Positions 38,418-45,837 of a DNA stretch of 64,000 nt are shown piece by piece. Where the stretch lies: assembly GCF_022483985.1 (NCBI RefSeq), contig NZ_JAKVME010000003.1, forward strand, positions 209,001 to 273,000, written 5' to 3'. Source of the DNA: Acetobacter sp. GTDB taxonomy: Bacteria; Pseudomonadota; Alphaproteobacteria; Acetobacterales; Acetobacteraceae. Position 1 is the stretch's first letter; each line of letters starts with the position of its first letter. A program made the position numbers and the translations under genes. Under the pieces are notes generated by a model. That model worked only from the letters and a program-made list of their open reading frames with translations, was not told where the DNA came from and made no database searches.

Positions 38418-39086
38418 ATGAGTATAAAAATACACAAAATATATCTATCTCCGTCATGTGAAATTGAAATATTTCATGTAAACCATCACGAAAATGATGG
38501 TTTCTTTCCTGAATTACTCGATTTCATGGATGGCCACGAAACTCGTAGGATAAAATCTCTAATTCATTATAAGGACAAACGATCGTTTGTGATGACGAGA
38601 TACGCTTTAAAAAATATACTATCAGAAAAGATTGGTATTGATTTTGGTTGTTTTAGTATTATTTCGGAAAATGGAAATAAGCCCGTTATTGATCGGGATT
38701 GCGAAATATATTTCAATGTCAGTCATTCTGGTAGCGATGGTGTTATTTGTATATCCAGAAAATATAATGTTGGCATAGATCTGGAGCCTCATTCCTCAGG
38801 TGTTTTTTGTTCAGAGTTATCTGATTTTGTTTTCAATAAAAAAGAATATGAGTTTGCCTTGTCTCTGTTGCCGGAAGAAAGAGAAAAATTTTTCCTGAAG
38901 TGCTGGACAGCAAAAGAGGCTTACTGCAAGCTTCTGGGATACGGAATTACAGAAAATTTTAGAAATTTCGAGATTGTCCCTAATCAAAGTTCAATGACAA
39001 CAAGAGATGGTCTCTCGGAAATTCAGTTGTTCTGGACAGATGAAGTGAAAAACCATTGTTTATGCGTCGCTGCCAGACCCGTGTAA
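38418..39086 (+). CDS. Sfp-type 4'-phosphopantetheinyl transferase
   Basis: Transfers phosphopantetheine from CoA to carrier-domain serines, and so should activate S615 and S1672 of the synthetase. The magnesium motif GIDLE is at residues 119-123, and WTAKEAYCKLLGYG at 163-176 holds the catalytic Lys/Glu pair. Length of 222 aa is normal for the Sfp/EntD class. It is the last gene of the cluster and, like its neighbours, is AT-rich. No clear terminator follows, only an AT-rich stretch of about 150 bases before a convergent gene. Confidence 0.92.
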   Translation: MSIKIHKIYLSPSCEIEIFHVNHHENDGFFPELLDFMDGHETRRIKSLIHYKDKRSFVMTRYALKNILSEKIGIDFGCFSIISENGNKPVIDRDCEIYFNVSHSGSDGVICISRKYNVGIDLEPHSSGVFCSELSDFVFNKKEYEFALSLLPEEREKFFLKCWTAKEAYCKLLGYGITENFRNFEIVPNQSSMTTRDGLSEIQLFWTDEVKNHCLCVAARPV

Positions 39087-39240
39087 CAAAAGCAAATTTG
39101 ACCCGACGCGATACTTTTTTTTCCTTGAAACACAAAAAATGGTGCCGAGATGGAAATCTCTTCTCATGGATGATGGAACAAAGTCCTTCATGCATAAGTT
39201 TGTTTTTTCCTGATCGGTCAAAAAATTTTGAAAAATGCGT

Positions 39241-39768
39241 TTACAGTTCGTGCGGTGACGCAAGACCCGCTTTACCTACCACACTTTCGAACACCAGCAT
39301 GTCGTGTCCACCACGCATGAAATTCTCACACACCCGCATGCCAATGCCTCCGAGCACCTTGCGGGAGGCAATATTACTGTCTCGGGCGACAGCCACCACA
39401 CGGGGAAACCCTGCTGCGTGGGCATGGCGGAGCGCCGCCGCCGCCGCTTCCCGGGCAAGACCTCTTCCCGCGGCCCACGGATAGATGGCGAACCTGAGGG
39501 CGACGCCACGTTTGTCAGGCCGTTCATGCACGCCGGTAATGCCGATCAGTTTGTCATTCTCGCGAATGGCAAACATGCCCGTACCGTGTTTTGCCCAGAA
39601 GGTGATGTCGGACACCATCTCCGCTTCAGCCTGCTGGCGGTTCCGAACGCCGCCAAGCATCATGGCGAATGCGCCGCCATCCGCCTTGAGACGTGCAATG
39701 TCCTCCATGTCCCGCCAGGATACTGGCGTCAGTGTGAGGCGGGCTGTGCGGAGGATATGGAGGCTCAT
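39241..39768 (-). CDS. GNAT acetyltransferase, RimJ/RimL-like
   Basis: 175-aa GNAT protein. It begins ILRTARLTLTPVSWRDMEDI, the typical RimJ/RimL-type opening, and has the acetyl-CoA loop region YPWAAGRGLAREAAAAALRH and NIASRKVLGGIGMR. Substrate unknown; ribosomal proteins, small amines or antibiotics are all possible for the class. Its GC-rich, housekeeping-like sequence marks the end of the AT-rich island. Confidence 0.85.
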   Translation of the reverse strand: MSLHILRTARLTLTPVSWRDMEDIARLKADGGAFAMMLGGVRNRQQAEAEMVSDITFWAKHGTGMFAIRENDKLIGITGVHERPDKRGVALRFAIYPWAAGRGLAREAAAAALRHAHAAGFPRVVAVARDSNIASRKVLGGIGMRVCENFMRGGHDMLVFESVVGKAGLASPHEL

Positions 39769-40001
39769 GGATGATCTATCAGAAACACCCTGATGTGAGT
39801 TTGTAAAACGGAAACCAACACAGTCTCTGAAAACAGGCTCTCGGAAGCTTTTAGAAAAAGCTCAGCCAAAACTTTCTGGTGTTTGAAAGCTGGCCTTGGA
39901 GGGAAGCCTTTCCCGGTTACACCGAACCTCGGTAGAAGGTTCTGCTTTTATAGGCAGGACAAGAAGATCGAAAGAAAAGAACTCTGTTCCTTTGTGGAGC
40001 A

Positions 40002-40016
40002 CGGGGCCACGCCCCG
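40002..40016. repeat. Short GC-rich hairpin in the gap before ettA stop
   Basis: CGGGGC-CAC-GCCCCG, a small palindrome in the 271-base gap between the GNAT gene and ettA. It resembles the GC hairpin of the dispersed repeat family, but the neighbouring core is not recognisable, so it may be a decayed copy. Nothing else is visible in the gap. Confidence 0.35.
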
Positions 40017-40039
40017 CAACTCCTCTTCCGGACTCGGGT

Positions 40040-41719
40040 TTATCGCGCCAGAGGACGATACTTGATGCGGCTCGGCTCAACCGAGGCGTCACCCAGACGA
40101 CGCTTCTTGTCTTCCTCGTAAGCCTGGAAGTTGCCCTCGAACCATTCGACATGGCTGTCGCCCTCAAAGGCGAGGATATGCGTGGCGAGACGGTCAAGGA
40201 ACCAGCGATCATGGGAGATGATCACGGCGCAGCCCGGATACTCGGCCAGCGCGTCTTCCAACGCGCGCAGCGTATCGACGTCAAGATCATTGGTTGGTTC
40301 GTCAAGCAGGATGACGTTGCTTTCCTTGCGAAGCATCTTCGCAAGGTGGACGCGGTTGCGCTCACCACCGGACAGGATGCCGACTTTCTTCTGCTGGTCC
40401 GCACCCTTGAAGTTGAAAGCGCCGACATAGGCACGGGATGCAACCGCACGCTTGCCGAGATAAATGACGTCCGTGCCGCCTGAAATCTCTTCCCAGACGG
40501 TCTTGTTGTCGTCGAGACTGTCGCGGGACTGATCAACATAACCGAGTTCGACGGTCTCACCAACGGTCAGCTTGCCGCTGTCCGGCTGCTCCTGTCCGGT
40601 GATCATCTTGAACAACGTGGACTTACCCGCGCCGTTCGGTCCGATCACGCCGACGATACCGCCCGGCGGCAGCTTGAAGTTCAGCTTGTCGATCAGCAGA
40701 TGGTCACCGAAGCCTTTGCACAGGTCTTCGGCCTCGATCACGACATTGCCCAGACGGGGACCCGGTGTGATGACGATGTCCGCCGTGCCTGTGGCCTTTT
40801 CATTGCTCTTGGCCAGCAGTTCTTCGTATTTGGTGATACGGGCCTTGCTCTTCGCCTGACGCGCCTTCGGGCTGGAACTGATCCACTCCTGCTCTGCGGC
40901 AAGAGCGCGCTGACGGCCGCTCTCCTCCTTCTCTTCCTGCGCCAGACGCTTGCGCTTCTGCTCCAGCCAGGAAGAATAGTTGCCTTCGAACGGATAGCCA
41001 CGACCACGCTCGACCTCAAGAATCCAGTTGGTCACGTTGTCGAGGAAGTAACGGTCATGGGTGATGACCATGACGGTGCCCTCGTAATCACGCAGGGTCT
41101 TTTCGAGCCAGGCCACGCTCTCGGCGTCGAGATGGTTGGTTGGTTCGTCAAGCAGCAGCAGGTCCGGCTTTTCCAGCAGCAGACGGCACAGCGCGACGCG
41201 ACGGCGCTCACCGCCGGAGAGTTTTTCGACCGGGCTGTCGGCGGGCGGGCAGCGCAGCGCGTCGAGGGCGATTTCCAGCTTGCGATCGAGTTCCCAGCCA
41301 TCGCCCGCGTCGATCTTCTCCTGAAGATCGGCCTGCTCGGCGAGGAGCGCGGTCATTTCGTCCTCGTCCATCGGTTCGGCGAACCGGGCGGAAATTTCAT
41401 TGAAACGGTCCACCGCCTTCTTCAGGTCGCCAAAACCCTGCGCCGCGTTCTCGCCAACCGTCAGGTTCGGATCGAGCTTCGGCTCCTGCTCAAGGTAGCC
41501 AACCCGCACGCCCTCAGCGGCCCACGCCTCGCCGCCATATTCCTTGTCGATCCCGGCCATGATCTTGAGCAGGGTCGATTTACCGGCGCCGTTGACACCG
41601 AGGACACCGATCTTGGCGCCCGGCATGAAAGAGAGCGTGATGCCCTTGAAGACTTCGCGACCGCCCGGATAGGACTTGGTCAGATCCTTCATCACATAGA
41701 CATATTGATATGGCGCCAT
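40040..41719 (-). CDS. ettA: ABC-F translation factor EttA
   Basis: Energy-dependent translational throttle A, a ribosome-bound ABC-F ATPase that couples translation to ATP levels. Two ATPase modules: Walker [13 protein letters not shown] and [12 protein letters not shown], signatures [17 protein letters not shown] and [16 protein letters not shown], and Walker [13 protein letters not shown] and [12 protein letters not shown]. The start at ATG 41719 ([20 protein letters not shown]) matches EttA exactly in type and gives 559 aa. The frame's upstream extension runs into a tRNA gene and is not coding. Confidence 0.96.
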   Translation of the reverse strand: MAPYQYVYVMKDLTKSYPGGREVFKGITLSFMPGAKIGVLGVNGAGKSTLLKIMAGIDKEYGGEAWAAEGVRVGYLEQEPKLDPNLTVGENAAQGFGDLKKAVDRFNEISARFAEPMDEDEMTALLAEQADLQEKIDAGDGWELDRKLEIALDALRCPPADSPVEKLSGGERRRVALCRLLLEKPDLLLLDEPTNHLDAESVAWLEKTLRDYEGTVMVITHDRYFLDNVTNWILEVERGRGYPFEGNYSSWLEQKRKRLAQEEKEESGRQRALAAEQEWISSSPKARQAKSKARITKYEELLAKSNEKATGTADIVITPGPRLGNVVIEAEDLCKGFGDHLLIDKLNFKLPPGGIVGVIGPNGAGKSTLFKMITGQEQPDSGKLTVGETVELGYVDQSRDSLDDNKTVWEEISGGTDVIYLGKRAVASRAYVGAFNFKGADQQKKVGILSGGERNRVHLAKMLRKESNVILLDEPTNDLDVDTLRALEDALAEYPGCAVIISHDRWFLDRLATHILAFEGDSHVEWFEGNFQAYEEDKKRRLGDASVEPSRIKYRPLAR

Positions 41720-41815
41720 GAGACGAAACTCCGTGACAGTAATGGAAGGACCGGACCGAGAGGGCCAGAAGCGGCGAACATCCGACAGGGTAATGACCCC
41801 GTCGATGGAGACGCC

Positions 41816-41889
41816 TGCGCCCGGCAGGACTTGAACCCGCAACCAAGCCGTTATGAGCGGCCCGCTCTAACCAATTGAGCTACGGGCGC
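41816..41889 (-). tRNA. tRNA with CAU anticodon, probably tRNA-Ile2 (lysidine type)
   Basis: Full cloverleaf on the minus strand: acceptor GCGCCCG/CGGGCGC, D-arm GCTCAATTGGTTAGAGC, anticodon arm GGCCG-CTCATAA-CGGCT and T-arm GCGGG-TTCAAGT-CCTGC. The anticodon is CAU. The variable and T regions (CTTGGTTGCGGGTTCAAGTC) resemble tRNA-Ile(CAU), read as AUA after lysidine modification by TilS, more than elongator tRNA-Met; the initiator GGG/CCC anticodon stem is absent. CCA is not encoded. Confidence 0.93.
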
Positions 41890-42020
41890 GCAGGCGGGTC
41901 ATCAATTCGCGCAACCCAACCCATTTTGCAAGCGTCCAGTGCAAGGAAATATGCCCGTCTTGGCAAGAAAGCGGCGCAGGGCTACGCTCCGCCCGCAATT
42001 TATCCATATGGAGCAGGACG

Positions 42021-42545
42021 ATGGACGTCTCAAAACTTTCTCCCGGCAAGGACGTGCCGAACGACATCAATGTCGTGATCGAGATTCCGCAGGGGTCTTC
42101 GGTCAAATATGAGATCGACAAGGAAAGCGGCGCGTTGTTCGTGGACCGTTTCCTGTTTACGCCGATGGCCTACCCGGCAGCCTATGGCTTCATTCCCAAC
42201 ACGCTGGCCGCTGACGGTGATCCGGCCGACGCCATGGTTCTCACGCCGCGCGCTGTGGTTCCGGGCAGCGTGATCCGTGCCCGTCCGATCGGTGTGCTGC
42301 TGATGGAGGACGAGGCCGGTCAGGACGAGAAGATCCTGTGCGTGCCGCACGACAAGATCCACCCGCAGTTCTCCAAGGTCGAGAAGATCGAAGACCTGCC
42401 CGAGATACTGATTCAGGAAATCGAGCACTTCTTCACGCGCTACAAAGATCTGGAGAAGGGCAAGTGGGTGAAGGTCACGGGTTGGGGCGACAAGGCCCGC
42501 GCCGGTGAGATCATCAAGGCGTCTCTTGAGGCTGCAAAGAAGTAA
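42021..42545 (+). CDS. ppa: Inorganic pyrophosphatase (family I)
   Basis: Soluble hexameric pyrophosphatase, hydrolysing PPi to two phosphates and pulling biosynthetic reactions forward. Active-site features include [17 protein letters not shown] near residue 20, [13 protein letters not shown] near residue 52, and the family signature [24 protein letters not shown] is the conserved C-terminal part. Length of 174 aa is standard. Monocistronic, with a terminator about 90 bases after the stop. Confidence 0.97.
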   Translation: MDVSKLSPGKDVPNDINVVIEIPQGSSVKYEIDKESGALFVDRFLFTPMAYPAAYGFIPNTLAADGDPADAMVLTPRAVVPGSVIRARPIGVLLMEDEAGQDEKILCVPHDKIHPQFSKVEKIEDLPEILIQEIEHFFTRYKDLEKGKWVKVTGWGDKARAGEIIKASLEAAKK

Positions 42546-42636
42546 GTGTCTTTGTTCGCTCTAACACACTGTTTATCGAGCCGCTTTATCCGACCAGACG
42601 ATTCCGTCTGATCGGATGTTGCTCTGGAACCAGTAG

Positions 42637-42675
42637 AAACACCCTGCTTCCGGTCTGGATGCAGGGTGTTTTTTT
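42637..42675 (+). terminator. Rho-independent terminator after ppa
   Basis: AAACACCCTGC pairs perfectly with GCAGGGTGTTT across a 13-base loop and is followed by TTTT. Confidence 0.93.
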
Positions 42676-42744
42676 GATTGCCGGCTGCCACAGGGGCAGG
42701 TCTGGTCGTGACGCGTCTGATGAGGGTGAAGGGGCGGACTGAGT

Positions 42745-44715
42745 ATGGGACGGGGCGGACGGATGCCGGAGGCGGGAAGGACGAGGCGGAACACTGTGTG
42801 GGGGACGGTCGTGGGACTGTCGGTTCTGTTGCTGCTTTCAGCCTGTTCGCCTGTTTCCGTCCACCATCTCAGTCTGGTCGATGCTTACAGGGAACGCACC
42901 CGGAGCGCGCTGGAGACAGACCGGTTCAGCAACTCGACCTACACGGTCCTGCAACGACAGAACCTGCTTTCGGTCTGGAAAACCCAGCCTGAAAAAGCAC
43001 TCGCCTCCCTGCGGAAAGCCACACAGGCGGGCTTCTATTCGGAAAATATTTCGGCCCAGATGTTTGCTCTGGCGGAGCTGAACTACCTGCTGGCGCGTCG
43101 CCATCATGACCCGGCCCTGTTCATGATGGCGGCTCTCTATGCCTATGCCTATCTGTCGCCCGACGCACCGGAGGCGGAGCGCCCCAGCCCGTATGACGGG
43201 CATTTCCGCCAGGCGTGCGATCTCTACATGCTGGCCCTGACAGAGGCGTTCGGCTCTCCGGCCAGAGTGGGAGCGCAGGTCTGGACGCTGCCTGTCGGGC
43301 GGCTGGAATTGCAGGCCAACCCGGATGATCTGAACTGGCATGGCCATACCCTGACGGATTTCCGCCCGACAGCCCGTTTTGCCGTCAGTGGACTGAACAA
43401 CATCTATTCCGAACCCGGGCTGGGAGAGCCGCTCGCCGCGATCCCGCAGATGAACGCGGGGGAGACGAGTTCCTTCCAGATTTCGGATAAAATGCGTGTT
43501 CCGGTCAGTCTTTTCATGGAGATCGATCATTCAAGGGAACAGGTTCTGTCGGATCATATGTCCGGCCGGCTGGTTCTGACGGCCAGTGACAACGCCATGG
43601 AGCATCAGGAGGACAGACATCAGGTTCCGTTGCAGTATGACCCCAGCACCGCCCGCGCCATCAGCCTGAGTGAATCCGTCGACTGGTCTGCCGAATATAC
43701 CGGTTTTCTGAATGGTCGTTATTTCGACGACCATAAACGGCTTCAGCTTGCCGCGATCGAACCGCATAGAAAGGGCCGCATGCCGGTTGTGCTGGTTCAT
43801 GGCACAGCGTCCAGCGCCGGGCGCTGGGCCGACATGATCAATGATCTGCTGGCGGACCGGGATATCCGCAAACATTTTGAATTCTGGCTTTTCTCCTACA
43901 GCACAGGCAATCCCATCCCGTATTCGGCCATGCAGCTCAGGGAGTCGTTGCAGGAAGCCATCCATAACCTTGGCGGCGTGGAGGCGGACCCGGCGCTGGG
44001 GCACGTCACGCTGATTGGCCACAGTCAGGGTGGCCTTCTCTCCAAGATGCTGGTGATCAATACCGGAAACCGGCTCTGGGACGGGATGGTTTCCGTGCCG
44101 CTCGACAGTCTGGATCTGACGCCGAAGACAAGAGACCTGTTGCAGGAAGCGCTTTTTCCATCCGCCATGCCGGAGGTGAAGAATGTCGTTTTCATATCGA
44201 CCCCGCAGCACGGCAGCTATCTGGCCACGCTCTCCCTGTCACGGTTTCTGGGAAGAATGATAACACTCCCTTTCACTGTCACACATATTCTGAATCAGCT
44301 TGTTCAGGCCGATGGAGCGCTGCGTCTGGATATGAGCCCTTGGAGAGTGGCCAGTGTGTATGGCATGTCTCCGCAGAGTCGTTTCATCAGGTCAATATCG
44401 GCCATTGAGGTGTCGCCGGATGTCGAGGCGCATTCCATCATCCCTGTGACAGGAGACGCTCCGTCACCGACCGCCAGCGACGGTGTCGTGGATTATGAAA
44501 GCGCTCACGTCCCCTACGTCAATTCCGAACTGGTTGTGAAACATTCCGAGCATTCCACACAGTCCAACCCGGTGACGATTGCGGAGGTCCGCCGCATTCT
44601 GTTCCAGCAGATTGTGGAAACATCCAGCGACAGGCCGCCTGCGGGCGATATGGCGAAAAGGAACATCGTGCGGATCGGAGGCGAGTATGTGCCGACTGAA
44701 AGAAGCTGGAAATAA
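42745..44715 (+). CDS. Lipoprotein with alpha/beta-hydrolase (esterase/lipase-like) domain
   Basis: 656-aa protein with a lipoprotein signal (GLSVLLLLSAC, acyl cysteine at residue 34). The N-terminal 300 residues are a helical region of unknown fold. The hydrolase domain begins PVVLVHGTASSAGRWADM near residue 345 and has the nucleophile in TLIGHSQGGLLSKM near residue 430; FISTPQHGSYLA follows. Probably a periplasm- or outer-membrane-anchored esterase or acyltransferase. An ATG at 42763 is an alternative start. Its stop overlaps the start of the DUF4105 gene (TAATG), so the two are coupled. Substrate unknown. Confidence 0.8.
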   Translation: MGRGGRMPEAGRTRRNTVWGTVVGLSVLLLLSACSPVSVHHLSLVDAYRERTRSALETDRFSNSTYTVLQRQNLLSVWKTQPEKALASLRKATQAGFYSENISAQMFALAELNYLLARRHHDPALFMMAALYAYAYLSPDAPEAERPSPYDGHFRQACDLYMLALTEAFGSPARVGAQVWTLPVGRLELQANPDDLNWHGHTLTDFRPTARFAVSGLNNIYSEPGLGEPLAAIPQMNAGETSSFQISDKMRVPVSLFMEIDHSREQVLSDHMSGRLVLTASDNAMEHQEDRHQVPLQYDPSTARAISLSESVDWSAEYTGFLNGRYFDDHKRLQLAAIEPHRKGRMPVVLVHGTASSAGRWADMINDLLADRDIRKHFEFWLFSYSTGNPIPYSAMQLRESLQEAIHNLGGVEADPALGHVTLIGHSQGGLLSKMLVINTGNRLWDGMVSVPLDSLDLTPKTRDLLQEALFPSAMPEVKNVVFISTPQHGSYLATLSLSRFLGRMITLPFTVTHILNQLVQADGALRLDMSPWRVASVYGMSPQSRFIRSISAIEVSPDVEAHSIIPVTGDAPSPTASDGVVDYESAHVPYVNSELVVKHSEHSTQSNPVTIAEVRRILFQQIVETSSDRPPAGDMAKRNIVRIGGEYVPTERSWK

Positions 44716-45680
44716 TGCGGGGGAAAGCCGGACGATGGTTCTGTTCTCTGGCCTGCGGCGTGATGCTGCCGTTCACAGCGGCGGCGTTCTGGTATTCGAC
44801 CATTCTGCCTGACTGGCTGCGGATCGGTCTCGCCCTTCTGTTTCCAGCATTTTTTTTGGTGTGTCTGCTATGGGGTGGAAAAATCCGTCTGACTGGCTGC
44901 GCCATTCTCATGGCCGGTTTCTGGGGATGGTATCTGACCGACCCGCCCCGTAATGATCGGATCTGGGCGGGGGAATATGCTGTTCCGGCAGATGCGCGGG
45001 TTGACGGGACCATCGCGCATGTCAGTCATATCCGGAACTTTACCTATAAAACCGAGACCGATTACAAGTCGGCCTATTATGACGCTGACTATGATCTCGA
45101 TAGACTGTCGGGGATGGATCTGGTCACCTCCTACTGGGCGGGCGACGCCATTGCCCATGTTTTCCTGTCATTTTCCTTCAGTGACGGACGGCATCTCGCC
45201 ATTTCGATCGAGACCAGACGGCAGAAGCGCTTTTCCTATTCCACGATTGCCGGATTCTTTCATCATTACGAACTGTTCTATGTGACGGCCGATGAGCGTG
45301 ACCTGATCGGCGTCAGGACCGATATCCGTAAAGAGCGTGTCTATCTCTATCATCTGCAATTGGCCCCGGCGACGGAACGGAGGCTGTTTCTCAGTTATCT
45401 CGCCGAGATTCACGCTCTGAACACGCAGCCCCGATGGTACAATACGCTGACAGACAACTGCACGACCGGCATCCTGCAACGCGCCGACGCACGCTGGCGC
45501 TATCGTCTGGACTGGCGGGTGCTGCTCAGCGGCTATACTGCTTCTCTGGCCTATGATCTCGGCTTTCTGGATCACAGGGACAATTTCGCAACCCTTCAAA
45601 ATATGAGCCTTATCCGCAGACCGGAAGGCTCCCGTCCGGATGCGGATTACTCTCGTGAAATCTGGGAGAACAGGCCGTAG
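44715..45680 (+). CDS. DUF4105 (Lnb N-terminal-like) membrane protein
   Basis: 321-aa protein with N-terminal membrane helices (ALLFPAFFLVCLLWGG and neighbours) and a DUF4105 domain: IAHVFLSFSFSDGRHLAISI, ELFYVTADERDLIGVRTDIR and WYNTLTDNCTTGIL. The His in AHVFLSF and the Cys in DNCTT recall a papain-like pair seen in this domain family, whose best-studied relative is the Bacteroides lipoprotein transacylase Lnb. It is coupled to the upstream lipoprotein hydrolase, so a joint envelope-lipid role is plausible. That link is inference. Confidence 0.75.
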   Translation: MRGKAGRWFCSLACGVMLPFTAAAFWYSTILPDWLRIGLALLFPAFFLVCLLWGGKIRLTGCAILMAGFWGWYLTDPPRNDRIWAGEYAVPADARVDGTIAHVSHIRNFTYKTETDYKSAYYDADYDLDRLSGMDLVTSYWAGDAIAHVFLSFSFSDGRHLAISIETRRQKRFSYSTIAGFFHHYELFYVTADERDLIGVRTDIRKERVYLYHLQLAPATERRLFLSYLAEIHALNTQPRWYNTLTDNCTTGILQRADARWRYRLDWRVLLSGYTASLAYDLGFLDHRDNFATLQNMSLIRRPEGSRPDADYSREIWENRP

Positions 45681-45837
45681 AGCCTGGGCCGGCGTCTTCG
45701 GTGAAAGCAGCTTCCGGTTGCTGCAAGGTTGGTCGCGCGGAGTTTTTTACTATGCGCCCTCTGTTTTTTCAGTCAGAGACAGTGAGCAAATTTACAAAAT
45801 TTTCCGGCGGATGCCGGGATACGCTCTGGAGTGTCTT

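Noticed and set aside
40700..41878. 392-codon frame opposite ettA that also crosses the tRNA
   Set aside because: Overlaps conserved ATPase motifs on the other strand and runs through a tRNA gene.
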